Shown here piece after piece: positions 1-9,130 of a DNA stretch of 48,415 bases. Under the pieces are notes generated by a model that saw nothing but the letters and a program-made list of their open reading frames with translations, did no database searches and had not been told where the DNA came from. How positions within the stretch are numbered: position 1 is the first letter of the stretch; each line of letters starts with the position of its first letter. A program made the translations under genes and the position numbers. Source of the DNA: Bacillus sp. CGMCC 1.16541 (GTDB lineage Bacteria > Bacillota > Bacilli > Bacillales > Bacillaceae_H); assembly GCF_003184905.1 (NCBI RefSeq), contig NZ_KZ821210.1, positions 1 to 48,415 of the forward strand, given 5' to 3'.

Positions 1-36
1 AGGATAAAACGGTTTAAGCATAGGAAGTTGGAAATG

Positions 37-243
37 TTAATCATTTATATATAGTTCATCTAGTTTACGGCAATACCACTGGGTGAAATGGTTAACTCTA
101 TCAGCACCATAAAATGTAATCCATTCGTAAAACAGATGAGTAGAATCAGGGTTGATTTCTTTGATTAAACGTTGACCAATCTCTAAATAGGTCCATGGAC
201 AAGGAAATAAAAAAGCAATAATATCTAAGGGTGTTCTAGTTAG
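37..243 (-). pseudogene. C-terminal remnant of TenA/thiaminase II-like protein
   Basis: Reading the minus strand gives an open frame of 68 codons ending in TAA at 37-39. It contains FPCPWTYLEIGQRL followed by FYEWITFYGADRVN, which matches the late helices of the TenA (thiaminase II/aminopyrimidine aminohydrolase) family, where a PC-W-Y segment precedes EIG. An in-frame TGA lies just upstream (244-246), and no further TenA sequence or start codon is seen beyond it, so about two thirds of a normal 220-230 residue protein is missing. TenA salvages thiamine pyrimidines, so the remnant is relevant to the thiMDE salvage operon at 18.6-20.9 kb. The family call rests on recalled motifs. Confidence 0.72.
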
Positions 244-618
244 TCAATAGAGAGCGATTAATATTTTAAATGAAGTTGTTTAAAAATCTTTATAGAACAT
301 CTTGATGTCAGTGTTTATAAGGTCTGAGCCGTTATTTTGATTGTAAATAAGTATTACGGATTTATTACGATTCGTGTCGAAATGTGCAAAAGTATGAAAA
401 AGTGTGTATAATGTGAGATAGTTGAATTAGAAATATCCTATTCTAAAAAAACATTTTATAAGTTAAAATTTGAAAAATTCTATTTAGACAATTTGTTTTT
501 ATAGGTCATTCAAGCACAAAATATTGTCCTTAAATATGATTTTTCAATTTTTTCAATTTAATAGACCACTAAACCGATGAGGATACTATGAATTAGAACA
601 AATTAGGAGGTTGATTAG
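244..618. other. AT-rich intergenic region upstream of gltS
   Basis: No open frame with a ribosome site is visible here. A TATAAT hexamer at 407-412 could be a -10 element but has no good -35 at 16-18 bp. The last 20 bases carry the AGGAGG-like ribosome site for the following gene. The stretch next to the tenA remnant is probably decayed sequence. Confidence 0.5.
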
Positions 619-1995
619 ATGAATTTGTCAGCATGGGATATGTTTATTGATGTAGGATTCATCGCGTTACTACTTTTAGTAGGAACGATTATTCGAGCAA
701 AGGTCAGGTGGGTGCAAAATTTATTTTTACCAGCGAGTATTATAGCAGGGATTTTAGCTTTGGCACTTGGACCTAATGGGATAGGAATTATACCATTTAC
801 AGATCAAATAGGGACGTACCCGGGGATTTTAATTGCCGTTATTTTTGGTGCGTTACCGATTGCGACGCAAAATGTTAAATGGAAAGAGATTGCAGGGCGA
901 GTAGGAAGCATGTGGTCTTATTCTCAAATGATTATGTTAGCCATGTGGGGAATCGGATTATTATTCGGACTGCTAATTTTAAATAACGTTTGGGGAGACT
1001 TAAACTTAGGCTTCGGCTTGTTACTAGCGGCAGGCTTTGTAGGTGGTCACGGTACTGCAGCGGCAGTTGGTGATGCGTTTGCGAAGCAAGGTTGGGATGA
1101 TGCATTATCATTAGCAATGACATCAGCAACAGTTGGAGTTATTTGCTCTATTGTGGTCGGTTTAGCGTTTATTAAGTATTATTCAAAAAAAGGTCAAACA
1201 AACTATATTACAAGATTTGAAGATTTACCATCAGAACTACGAACTGGATTAGTTCCAGAAGCTAAGCGTAAAAGCAGTAAACCTGATACCGTATCTTCAA
1301 TTGCAATTGACCCGCTTGTGTTACACTTATCACTAGTTGTAGCTATCGCGTTAGGTGGTTACTATTTAAGCGAATTAGGACAATCATTTTTACCAGATGT
1401 AACAATTCCAGCATTCTCACTAGCATTTTTAGTAGGTTTAGCTGTGAAATCAATTATGGTTAAGACAAAAAGTGATCAATACATTGATAAAGATACAGTA
1501 AATCGTATTAGTGGTAGCTCAACGGATTTACTTGTTGCGTTTGGAATTGCATCTATTAGTTTATCTGCCGTAGCGAGTTATCTTGTACCATTACTTCTTT
1601 TATTAGTATTTGGTTTACTATTTGCTTGGTTTGTATTCCGTGTACTGTCAGGTAAGTTCTTCGGTAACATTTGGTTTGAGCGAGGAATCTTTACTTGGGG
1701 TTGGATCACCGGTACGATGGCGATGGGAATTGCGCTACTTCGTATTGCCGATCCTGAAGGGGAAAGTAAGACTCTTGATGATTATGCACTTGCCTACATT
1801 CCGGTTGCACCTGTTGAAATTGCGATTGTTACATTTGCACCGGTGATGATTGCTACAGGACAACATTGGTTGTTCGTTGTTATCACATTAGGTATTAGCA
1901 TTGGACTGTATCTACTTGCTGTAGCAAAAGGATGGGTTCAACCTAAAAGTGGTAAAGTAGGAAGTTCATCTACAGAAGAAATAGGTTCCAAATAG
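619..1995 (+). CDS. GltS-type sodium/glutamate symporter
   Basis: A 458-residue polytopic membrane protein. The GGHGT motif at residues 142-146 followed by AAA-GDAF is characteristic of the glutamate:Na+ symporter (ESS/GltS) family, and a second half with another hydrophobic bundle (about 240-440) fits the two-domain family architecture. It probably imports glutamate or a related dicarboxylate with Na+ at the plasma membrane. The ATG is preceded by TTAGGAGG at good spacing. The gene is monocistronic, closed by a hairpin at 2001-2032. The hydrophilic loop near residues 190-225 (KYYSKKG to KRKSSK) separates the two halves. The exact substrate is inferred from the family. Confidence 0.88.
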   Translation: MNLSAWDMFIDVGFIALLLLVGTIIRAKVRWVQNLFLPASIIAGILALALGPNGIGIIPFTDQIGTYPGILIAVIFGALPIATQNVKWKEIAGRVGSMWSYSQMIMLAMWGIGLLFGLLILNNVWGDLNLGFGLLLAAGFVGGHGTAAAVGDAFAKQGWDDALSLAMTSATVGVICSIVVGLAFIKYYSKKGQTNYITRFEDLPSELRTGLVPEAKRKSSKPDTVSSIAIDPLVLHLSLVVAIALGGYYLSELGQSFLPDVTIPAFSLAFLVGLAVKSIMVKTKSDQYIDKDTVNRISGSSTDLLVAFGIASISLSAVASYLVPLLLLLVFGLLFAWFVFRVLSGKFFGNIWFERGIFTWGWITGTMAMGIALLRIADPEGESKTLDDYALAYIPVAPVEIAIVTFAPVMIATGQHWLFVVITLGISIGLYLLAVAKGWVQPKSGKVGSSSTEEIGSK

Positions 1996-2000
1996 AAGGA

Positions 2001-2032
2001 AGGCTCACTGTCATTAGACAGTGGGCTTTTTT
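2001..2032 (+). terminator. Rho-independent terminator after gltS-like gene
   Basis: GGCTCACTGTC and GACAGTGGGCT-type arms flank a short loop and are followed by a T run. Confidence 0.85.
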
Positions 2033-2149
2033 GTGTACATTCCTCCTACTTTGTCCCTTAATTTTGTAAAACTTGCATAACAAATTCACATACGAGGTAT
2101 GTATAAACGAAAAGCTAAAAATCTAAAGTTGTGAAAGGAGAGAACATCC

Positions 2150-2896
2150 GTGAGCCGTTTTCGTATCTTTACGATCTTAAACATCATTGGTCTAGTAATT
2201 GTGTTAACGGTCAATTATTTAGCAAATGCATTGCCTATAGGTGGTCAAACAACAGGAGAAGTGTCTGATAAAGTGTCCACGTTATTTACTCCAGCAGGTT
2301 ATGCGTTTGCAATTTGGGGATTCATTTATTTATTGCTAACAATCTGGGTAGCTCGTCAATTTTTCACACGTGATGATCAAAAAGAAGTTTATCGAAAGAT
2401 TGGTGGTTGGTTCTTTTTAAATGCGTTATTAAATAGTATATGGGTCATTATTTTTCAGTATGAGTATTTTAATGCCTCTATTTTTGTTATGCTGGGTATT
2501 TTGCTTACACTTATCATCATCTATACAATTATTCAACGCTCCACTTATTCAACATGGTTTATGAGGTTTCCTATCTCTGTGTACATTGGGTGGATTTCAG
2601 TAGCAACGATTGTAAATGTATTTGTTATTTTTGAAGCGAATGGTATCGAGTCCTTGTTTGGGTTAAGCGAACAAATATGGGCAGTCATCATGCTCATCAT
2701 TGGAGCCATTTTAGGTGTTGTTTTCACACTTAAGCAACAAGATAATGCTTACTCACTTGTGTTTGTATGGGCGTTTGTTGCCATTTTGACGAAACAAAGT
2801 GATAATCAACTAATTGTCACAACGAGTATCATCGCAATTGTTTTACTTGTACTTGGTGTGCTAGTTCAATTAGTCAGAAAGTTTCGGACAACATAA
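2150..2896 (+). CDS. TspO/MBR-related tryptophan-rich membrane protein
   Basis: A 248-residue hydrophobic protein with several predicted membrane helices. The segment FTPAGYAFAIWGFIYLLL (about residues 47-64) is typical of the long TspO/MBR-related family found in Firmicutes, which is larger than the 155-160 residue TspO core. Relatives bind tetrapyrroles or act as membrane sensors, but the role in this subgroup is not established. The start is GTG at 2150, supported by AAAGGAG upstream. It lies between two terminator-bounded units and appears to be transcribed alone. Confidence 0.75.
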   Translation: MSRFRIFTILNIIGLVIVLTVNYLANALPIGGQTTGEVSDKVSTLFTPAGYAFAIWGFIYLLLTIWVARQFFTRDDQKEVYRKIGGWFFLNALLNSIWVIIFQYEYFNASIFVMLGILLTLIIIYTIIQRSTYSTWFMRFPISVYIGWISVATIVNVFVIFEANGIESLFGLSEQIWAVIMLIIGAILGVVFTLKQQDNAYSLVFVWAFVAILTKQSDNQLIVTTSIIAIVLLVLGVLVQLVRKFRTT

Positions 2897-2900
2897 TCGT

Positions 2901-2993
2901 CTAGTCTTGCTTAATAAAAGTAGATGTAAAACCAATTAAGCAAATGAGAATACCAATAGGAGCAATAACCGGGATAAACGACAGGATATTCAT
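2901..2993 (-). CDS. Small single-pass membrane peptide (30 aa)
   Basis: The minus strand encodes 30 residues starting MNILSFIPVIAPIGILICLI and ending FIKQD. Nearly all of residues 3-24 form one hydrophobic segment. A textbook GAGGAGG lies 6-7 bases upstream of the ATG, which is the main reason to accept so short a gene. It converges on the TspO-like gene, with its stop 5 bp from that gene's stop. I do not recognise a family. It could be a small regulatory or stress membrane peptide. Confidence 0.6.
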   Translation of the reverse strand: MNILSFIPVIAPIGILICLIGFTSTFIKQD

Positions 2994-3092
2994 AGACAGC
3001 CTCCTCTCTTTTTTTATGAAGTCTTTTCTTATGTTTAGAGCAATCGAACAAAGGCTATAGACCTTTAAAGATCAAAAGTGGAGGTGGTAGCA

Positions 3093-3269
3093 GTGACATA
3101 TGTAGTCGCATATACAGACCGAGATCATTTAGAGTATAAACAAGTTACATGTCCTAACTGTGAAACCGCAGAACGAGTGAAATTACAGATTGAAAAAGAA
3201 GGACATGACCACATTGAAATTTTATCAGAAAAAGAAGCACGTGGAGATGGTGAGTCTACATTTCTTTAA
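3093..3269 (+). CDS. Small CxxC protein of unknown function
   Basis: A 58-residue soluble, acidic protein starting TYVVAYTDRDHLEYK, with one CPNC motif near residue 20 and a charged C-terminal half (EKEGHDHIEILSEKEA). GTG at 3093 is preferred over the upstream GTG at 3078 because GGAGGTGG (3080-3087) is placed correctly only for 3093. One CxxC could bind metal in a dimer or be redox active. No function is assigned. It is followed by a hairpin at 3279-3317. Confidence 0.7.
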   Translation: MTYVVAYTDRDHLEYKQVTCPNCETAERVKLQIEKEGHDHIEILSEKEARGDGESTFL

Positions 3270-3278
3270 GGTATGAGG

Positions 3279-3317
3279 CTGAGTTAAAAGGACTAAGTTC
3301 ACTTAGCTCAGTTTTTT
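3279..3317 (+). terminator. Hairpin terminator
   Basis: CTGAG/CTCAG and CTAAG/CTTAG nested arms are followed by six T. The T run reaches the stop of the converging HAD gene. Confidence 0.65.
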
Positions 3318-4161
3318 ACTTTTGTTTGAAATAGTCTTCTAATAAATGAATGGCGTCTGTCATTCGTTCAACGGTTACATCAGCACTCGTTTCGTTGCCG
3401 ATATGAAAAGGGTCAATATAGATTGTGGAGCACCCTAATTCTTTTGCAGGAGCAATTTCGTTTACTAAATTATCTCCTATGCTTAATAGGTTTGGATAGC
3501 TCACATTGAATTCACGACAAATTTCTTTAAAGCGTTCTCCAGTCATCATTGGCTTCTTTCCCATAAAGATTTTTTTATGAAAAACATGCGCTAGCCCTAA
3601 TTTAGATAAAATGACTTCACTATCACGTTCTGGACTGTTTGTTAATAGAACCAGTTTACACTTTGAGGAAATGGTTTCGAGCAATTCTTTTAATCCTTGT
3701 ATTCGGTTTAATTGAAATTGTTCACTCATCATGTAGTCTCTCGTATTTAAAAAAGCTTCATATGATTCATCGTTTGATACACCGTAATGACGAGCAATAG
3801 AAGAGGGAACCCACCACAAATCTCCGATACTTAACATGTCATCTAAATTAATTATGATAGAAGTAGGATATAATTTCTGGAGGCTTTGTTGAGATAAACG
3901 ACTGCCGTTCCAACGATACACACGGTCTACTTTCTTATTTTGAATAAAAAGAATAAGATCATTCTTTACATCATAAACACATCCGATGCGTAACGTGTGT
4001 TTGCTAGAAAGCACGTCTTCGTAATCTTTTCGATACATAAATCGATAGCGAGATGGCACTTTTTCTTCTAATTGAGCTGCATAGTAATCAAAGTGGTGTG
4101 TGTCTTCATACAGAGTACCATCTAAATCAAATACAATGACTTGAATATCATTCGTAAACAT
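3316..4161 (-). CDS. HAD-superfamily hydrolase
   Basis: 281 residues. HAD motif I is FDLDGTLY (D12 and D14, nucleophile and acid/base), motif II is LLTNSP (about 172), motif III is the Lys region KKPMM (about 204), and motif IV is SIGDNLVNEI with the Mg-binding acid near residue 231. About 110 residues between motif I and the LKELLE helix form an unusually long cap (including YRWNGSRL and DLWWVPSSIA), so this is probably a phosphatase with a custom substrate pocket. The second ATG (4161) is chosen because AAAGGA is 8 bases ahead of it; the ATG at 4170 has no room for a ribosome site. The substrate is unknown. Confidence 0.8.
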   Translation of the reverse strand: MFTNDIQVIVFDLDGTLYEDTHHFDYYAAQLEEKVPSRYRFMYRKDYEDVLSSKHTLRIGCVYDVKNDLILFIQNKKVDRVYRWNGSRLSQQSLQKLYPTSIIINLDDMLSIGDLWWVPSSIARHYGVSNDESYEAFLNTRDYMMSEQFQLNRIQGLKELLETISSKCKLVLLTNSPERDSEVILSKLGLAHVFHKKIFMGKKPMMTGERFKEICREFNVSYPNLLSIGDNLVNEIAPAKELGCSTIYIDPFHIGNETSADVTVERMTDAIHLLEDYFKQK

Positions 4162-4395
4162 AGAATTCATCCTTTCTTGTAAGTGGATGTCCTATATATA
4201 TGATTCGTTTACAAAAATAATAGCAAACCTCATAATTTCAGAAAAATGGAATGCTTTCGTAGTGGAAAGAGAAGGAATCCATGAAAATAGTGTGGAATTA
4301 AACCAAAAATCATATAAAAATAACAGAATACATGATTTTTTTGTCGAATTGTGGTACATTACTAAACATGTCGTGAAAGAGAAAGGGGACGTTAT

Positions 4396-5730
4396 ATGAA
4401 TCATTCAAACCAATGGTCCTCGCGATTTGGTTTTATTTTAGCATCAGCCGGAGCTGCAATCGGTCTAGGTGCAATTTGGAAGTTTCCGTATGTAACAGGA
4501 ACGAGTGGTGGTGGAGCATTCTTTTTCTTATTTATTTTGTTTACTTTATTCATTGGAATGCCACTTTTACTTGCTGAATTTGTAATTGGTCGAAGTACAG
4601 GAAAAGAAGCGATTAGTGCGTACAAAAGCATTGCTCCTAATTCGAATTGGGTATGGATTGGACGAATCGGGGTTGTAAGCTGTTTAGTACTCTTATCCTT
4701 TTATAGTGTTGTCGGTGGCTGGGTACTCGTTTACGCGTTGATGAGCTTAAGTGGTCAATTAATGGGTCAATCATATGGGCCACTCTTTGATACCGTGATT
4801 GGAAATCCTCTGATTGTGTTAAGTGCACAGGCTCTTTTTTTACTGATGACTGTATTGGTTGTCTCAAAAGGGATACAAAATGGAATTGAACGTGCTAATA
4901 AATATATGATGCCACTTTTATTTATTTCATTTTTAATTATTGTAGGCCGATCACTAACATTAGAAAATGCAACGGAAGGGTTGTTGTTTTTCTTAAAGCC
5001 GGACTTTTCAGAAGTGACAGCATCGTCTATCTTATATGCATTAGGTCAATCGTTCTTTGCATTATGTGTTGGACTTTCATGTATGGTCACATACAGCTCT
5101 TACTTAGGCAAAGAAGTTAGCTTAACAAAGTCTGCTAGTTCTATTGCATTTTTGAACTTATTTGTTTCGTTATTGGCAGGACTTGCGATTTTTCCAGCTG
5201 TGTTTTCGCTTGGATTAGAGCCAACAGAAGGACCTGGATTATTATTTGTTGTATTACCAGCGGTATTTGAGCAAATACCATTTGGAACGTTTTTTTTATC
5301 ACTGTTTTTAGTCTTGTTTTTATTCGCAACTTTAACGTCTGCTTTTTCGCTTCTTGAAATTATTGTCGCGTCATTAGCGAAAGATCAACAACATAAGCGT
5401 GTTCGTTATTCATGGTTATCAGGTGTAATGGTCTTTATTGTTGGTATTCCATCTGCATTATCATTTGGTGTGTTAGGAGACGTTTCACTTGGAGGGCGAA
5501 ATCTATTTGATGTGGCAGACTTTTTTGTAAGTAATGTGATGTTGCCACTTGGAAGTTTAGCGATTGCCATCTTTTTATCGTTTAAAATGAAAAGAGAAGT
5601 GCTTCACAACGAATTTATGGCAGGTGGAGCAATCTCAAATAAATGGTTTGAATTATGGTTACTTTTAGTGAAGTATGTTCTTCCTATTATTATTGTGATC
5701 GTCTTTATTAATTTGTTACGCTCTTATTAA
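4396..5730 (+). CDS. Neurotransmitter:sodium symporter (NSS/SNF) family transporter
   Basis: 444 residues with about 12 predicted membrane helices. The N-terminus WSSRFGFILASAGAAIGLG followed by AIWKFPY is the diagnostic unwound helix-1 region of the NSS family, where Na+ and the amino-acid substrate bind. The length matches bacterial members such as LeuT/MhsT rather than animal transporters. It probably takes up an amino acid with Na+. AAAGGGG precedes the ATG and a strong terminator follows at 5731. The particular amino acid cannot be told from sequence alone. Confidence 0.9.
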   Translation: MNHSNQWSSRFGFILASAGAAIGLGAIWKFPYVTGTSGGGAFFFLFILFTLFIGMPLLLAEFVIGRSTGKEAISAYKSIAPNSNWVWIGRIGVVSCLVLLSFYSVVGGWVLVYALMSLSGQLMGQSYGPLFDTVIGNPLIVLSAQALFLLMTVLVVSKGIQNGIERANKYMMPLLFISFLIIVGRSLTLENATEGLLFFLKPDFSEVTASSILYALGQSFFALCVGLSCMVTYSSYLGKEVSLTKSASSIAFLNLFVSLLAGLAIFPAVFSLGLEPTEGPGLLFVVLPAVFEQIPFGTFFLSLFLVLFLFATLTSAFSLLEIIVASLAKDQQHKRVRYSWLSGVMVFIVGIPSALSFGVLGDVSLGGRNLFDVADFFVSNVMLPLGSLAIAIFLSFKMKREVLHNEFMAGGAISNKWFELWLLLVKYVLPIIIVIVFINLLRSY

Positions 5731-5764
5731 AACACTTGGATTTTCACCCCAAGTGTTTTTTTTT
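5731..5764 (+). terminator. Rho-independent terminator after NSS transporter
   Basis: AACACTTGG and CCAAGTGTT arms are followed by a T8-type run. Confidence 0.9.
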
Positions 5765-5856
5765 AGAAAAGACTTGTTCTAAATGGACAAGTTTCTTTAT
5801 ACTAATTATACTAATTATAATCAGAATTTTCATTTATTTATTAAGGGAGAGAGTAT

Positions 5857-6371
5857 ATGGCTGCTACCTATATAAAAGAAGAGTATCATATCTTCAGGAA
5901 ATCGTTACGCAAGTTTCTAGAAAAAGAAGCAGCGCCTTATTATGACGAGTGGGAAGAGAACCGAATGATTCCAAAAAGCTTTTGGTTGAAATTAGGAAAA
6001 GAAGGGTTTCTTTGCCCGTGGATAGATGAACGATACGGTGGTTTCAATGCCGATTTTGCTTATTCAGTTGTACTAAACGAAGAATTAGAAAGGGTAGGTT
6101 CGAGTTTAGTAGGGGTAGGGTTACATAATGACATTGTTGTTCCATATTTAGCTTCATACGGAACAGAAGAACAAAAACAAAAGTGGTTACCTAATTTTGT
6201 AAGCGGTAACATAATTACGGCGATTGCGATGACAGAACCAGGAACAGGATCAGATCTAGCCAATTTAAAAACGACAGCAGTTAAAGACGGCGACCATTAT
6301 ATTATAAACGGAGAAAATATGTAGATGTAAGTATGACAGATGCAACGTATACGTTTAACGTAGAAGTTTAA
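5857..6371 (+). pseudogene. Truncated acyl-CoA dehydrogenase
   Basis: The frame opens at ATG 5857 after AGGGAGAG and gives 155 residues, stopping at 6322-6324. It has the N-terminal helical domain of acyl-CoA dehydrogenases (FRKSLRKFLEKEAAPYYDEW) and the flavin-contact motif AMTEPGTGSDL (about 128-138), but ends right after YIING. The rest of the middle domain and the whole catalytic C-terminal domain (about 225 residues of 380) are absent. In the next frame (6318-6371), YVDVSMTDATYTFNVEV and a stop look like the tail of a different protein, suggesting an internal deletion that joined two genes. It sits directly upstream of intact thiolase and SDR genes. The product is very unlikely to be an active dehydrogenase. 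Confidence 0.85.
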
Positions 6372-6430
6372 ACAGAACAAGAGGGTGGCTAATTTGTCAC
6401 TCTTTTAATAAAAAATAAGGGGATGACAAA

Positions 6431-7582
6431 ATGAGAGAAGTTGTGATTGTTGAAGCAGTACGAACACCAATGGGGAGAAAAGGTGGAGCATTAAGTAGTG
6501 TTCGACCAGATGATTTAGCTGCAGAAGTATTACGTGAAGTCGTGAAGCGTGCCAGTATTGACCCTATCCATATTGATGACGTCATTATGGGGTGTGTCTC
6601 ACAAGTAGGTGAGCAAGCTGGAGACATCGCGCGAGTGGCAGCTTTGCTAGCAGGCTATCCAATTGAAGTGCCAGGTACAACCATTGATCGTCAATGTGGA
6701 TCGAGTCAACAAGCCGTTCATTTCGCAGCTCAAGCTATTTTAAGTGGAGATATGGATGTTGTTGTCGCAGCTGGTGTTGAGAGTATGTCTCGAGTTCCGA
6801 TGTTTTCAAACTTAAAAGGAGCAACGTGGAATGAAAAGCTAACAAAACGCTTTGGTGTGTTTAATCAAGGGATATCAGCAGAAAAAATTGCTGAAAAATG
6901 GGGGTTTACGCGAGAAAAACTGGATGAGTATTCATTCATTAGCCATATGAGAGCGATACAAGCACAAGAAGAAGGTCGATTTGAGCGTGAGATTATGCCT
7001 TTAGAAATTACATTGCCGGATGGGTCAAAAACGGTATTGAAAGTAGATGAAGGTCCTCATAAACAGACATCAATCGAAAAATTAAACTCGTTACAACCAG
7101 TTTTTTTAGAAGACGGTAAAATTCACCCAGGGAATGCGAGTCAAATTAGTGATGGAGCCGCTGCTTTATTATTAATGTCAAAAGAAAAAGCAGAAGAGCT
7201 AGGAGTAAAGCCGCGCTTTAAAATTGTTACGCGAACGGTTGTAGGTTCGGATCCAGAACTTATGTTAACGGGACCTATTCCAGCGACTGAAAAAGCGTTA
7301 AAAAAAGCGGGCTTAACCATTGATGACATCGATTTATATGAAGTAAACGAAGCGTTTGCTCCTGTACCACTATCGTGGCTAGAAGAGTTAAAGGCCAATC
7401 CAGAGAAATTGAATGTCAACGGAGGTGCAATTGCACTTGGTCATCCGTTAGGAGCGAGTGGAGCACGCGTGATGGTTACTCTGCTTCATGAATTAGAACG
7501 AACAGGTGGAACGTATGGATTACAAGCGATTTGTGAAGGACATGGGATGGCAAATGCAACAATTATTCAACGACTAGATTAA
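6431..7582 (+). CDS. Acetyl-CoA C-acyltransferase (thiolase)
   Basis: 383 residues, full thiolase length. The nucleophile is C89 in [11 protein letters not shown]338 lies in [14 protein letters not shown], and the second catalytic Cys is C368 in CEGHGM (usually CIGGGM, so the last motif is atypical). It cleaves 3-ketoacyl-CoA with CoA, or runs the reverse condensation, in the cytoplasm. The gene begins after AAGGGGATG and is followed 14 bp later by the SDR gene, so the two are co-transcribed. With the truncated acyl-CoA dehydrogenase upstream, the set resembles a beta-oxidation-type pathway for a special acyl chain. Confidence 0.9.
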   Translation: MREVVIVEAVRTPMGRKGGALSSVRPDDLAAEVLREVVKRASIDPIHIDDVIMGCVSQVGEQAGDIARVAALLAGYPIEVPGTTIDRQCGSSQQAVHFAAQAILSGDMDVVVAAGVESMSRVPMFSNLKGATWNEKLTKRFGVFNQGISAEKIAEKWGFTREKLDEYSFISHMRAIQAQEEGRFEREIMPLEITLPDGSKTVLKVDEGPHKQTSIEKLNSLQPVFLEDGKIHPGNASQISDGAAALLLMSKEKAEELGVKPRFKIVTRTVVGSDPELMLTGPIPATEKALKKAGLTIDDIDLYEVNEAFAPVPLSWLEELKANPEKLNVNGGAIALGHPLGASGARVMVTLLHELERTGGTYGLQAICEGHGMANATIIQRLD

Positions 7583-7596
7583 AGGGGAAGAGAAAA

Positions 7597-8367
7597 ATGG
7601 ACATAAACAAATGTATAGCGATTGTTACAGGTGGTAGTTCAGGTTTAGGAGAAGGAACGATTAGGAAACTTGTAGGTAGCGGAGCCAAAGCAGCTATTTT
7701 CGACTTGTCGGAAGAACGAGGAAAAAAGCTTGTCGAGGAGTTAGGTAGTGATCACGTTCTGTTTGTGAAAGTCGACGTAACGAACGAAGAAGATGTAAAA
7801 AAAGGGTTAGAAAAAGTAAAAGAGCGGTTTGATTATGTTAATGTTTTGGTTAATTGCGCAGGTGTCGCTGTTGCAAAGAAAGTAGTAAATAAAGATGAGC
7901 CCCATGACTTATCTCTTTTTAATAAAGTGATTCAAGTTAATTTAGTTGGAACCTTTAATGTGATTCGTCTCGCTTCAGATATGATGAGTCACAATGAATT
8001 AAATGAATATGGTGAGCGGGGCGTTATCATCAATACAGCATCCGTTGCAGCATATGAAGGGCAAATTGGACAAGCTGCATATAGTGCTTCAAAAGGCGGA
8101 GTGGTTGGAATGACGTTACCAATTGCAAGAGAACTTGCCTGCTTTGGTATTCGCAATATGTCCATTGCGCCGGGACTATTTGAAACGCCGATGTTTGCCA
8201 CATTATCAGAAAAAGCACGAGCAGCTCTTGGTGAAATGGTCCCATTTCCATCTCGTTTAGGTCAGCCTAATGAGTACGCAATGCTTGTTGAAAGCATTAT
8301 TGAAAATCCGATGTTAAATGGAGAAGTTATCCGTCTTGATGGAGCAGTTCGTTTTCAACCGAAATAA
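7597..8367 (+). CDS. SDR-family 3-hydroxyacyl-CoA dehydrogenase-like oxidoreductase
   Basis: 256 residues with a Rossmann fold: TGGSSGLG (11-18) for NAD(P), NCAG (87-90), catalytic S149, and YSASK with Y162 and K166. The sequence style ([20 protein letters not shown], then [10 protein letters not shown]) is that of type II 3-hydroxyacyl-CoA dehydrogenases (HSD17B10-like). D36 after the second strand suggests NAD rather than NADP. It probably makes the 3-ketoacyl-CoA used by the thiolase just upstream. A strong terminator follows at 8371. The acyl substrate is unknown. Confidence 0.85.
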   Translation: MDINKCIAIVTGGSSGLGEGTIRKLVGSGAKAAIFDLSEERGKKLVEELGSDHVLFVKVDVTNEEDVKKGLEKVKERFDYVNVLVNCAGVAVAKKVVNKDEPHDLSLFNKVIQVNLVGTFNVIRLASDMMSHNELNEYGERGVIINTASVAAYEGQIGQAAYSASKGGVVGMTLPIARELACFGIRNMSIAPGLFETPMFATLSEKARAALGEMVPFPSRLGQPNEYAMLVESIIENPMLNGEVIRLDGAVRFQPK

Positions 8368-8370
8368 TAA

Positions 8371-8406
8371 GAAGAAGGCTACCTTTTCAGGCAGCCTTCT
8401 TCTTTG
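8371..8406. terminator. Bidirectional terminator between SDR and SleB-like genes
   Basis: GAAGAAGGCT pairs with AGCCTTCTTC, with A and T runs on either side, so it can serve both converging genes. Confidence 0.8.
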
Positions 8407-8415
8407 TTTAGCTTT

Positions 8416-8997
8416 TTATTTTGCAAATACGTGATCACCAATTGTGGTCGTTACTTCTTTTTGACGTAACCATTGATCGCCTGTTTTATTAGGATTAAAG
8501 AAGAATAATGAACCGTTACCTAATCCTTTAAATGCAAGTGCTTCATCGACAGCTTTCTTTGCTTCTTCACTTGCTGGTTTATTAATTTGACCATTTGCTA
8601 CAGGTGTAAATTGAATACCACCATCTTGATGAATAACAGAATGAATGGAATTAGGGAATTGATCACTTTCGACACGATTTAAAACAACAGAAGCAACGGC
8701 TACTTTACCTGCGTATGATTCGCCTTCAGCTTCGGCTTGTACTAAGCGTGCTAATAAGTCTTTTTCATTATCACTAATTGTTGTTGGAATTGTTAATGTC
8801 TCATTGACTGAAACGGCATTTCCATCTTTATCGTTAGCCTCTTTTAACTCCGTTACAGATACGCCATATTCCATACCAATCTTGTAAAGAGACTCGCCTT
8901 CTTTTACAACGTGTGTAGTACCTTCTGCACTAGCTGTTTGTTGCATTCCAACCATTGGAACTACAAGTGCACCTACCATTAACATTTTCTTAAGCAT
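8416..8997 (-). CDS. LysM + SleB-like cell wall hydrolase
   Basis: 193 residues. There is a signal peptide with probable cleavage after TASA (24), one LysM domain (about 28-71, HVVKEGESLYKIGMEYGVS) that binds peptidoglycan, and a Hydrolase_2/SleB-like domain (about 80-192). In that domain, QAEAEGESYAGKVAVASVVL aligns with the family's GEARGE catalytic-Glu region. Such proteins are lytic transglycosylases that open spore cortex or remodel wall. The ATG has AGGAGG 9 bases upstream. It is close in layout to B. subtilis YkvT/SleB-type proteins but shorter than SleB. Whether it acts in germination or in vegetative wall turnover cannot be told. Confidence 0.85.
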   Translation of the reverse strand: MLKKMLMVGALVVPMVGMQQTASAEGTTHVVKEGESLYKIGMEYGVSVTELKEANDKDGNAVSVNETLTIPTTISDNEKDLLARLVQAEAEGESYAGKVAVASVVLNRVESDQFPNSIHSVIHQDGGIQFTPVANGQINKPASEEAKKAVDEALAFKGLGNGSLFFFNPNKTGDQWLRQKEVTTTIGDHVFAK

Positions 8998-9130
8998 CTA
9001 GAAAAACCTCCTATAGCTTTTAAGCTGTTTTGTTGAGCGCATGAATACAGGTTAACAGCTGTAAAGTAGGATGTCATTGCTTAAAATGTGGAACGATAGG
9101 ATATGATTTCCTCACGCAAAACAGATGTAA

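Noticed and set aside
4187-4399. Overlapping 70-residue open frames on both strands between the HAD gene and the NSS gene
   Set aside because: Neither has a good ribosome site, composition looks non-coding, and the region is the divergent promoter area of two clear genes.
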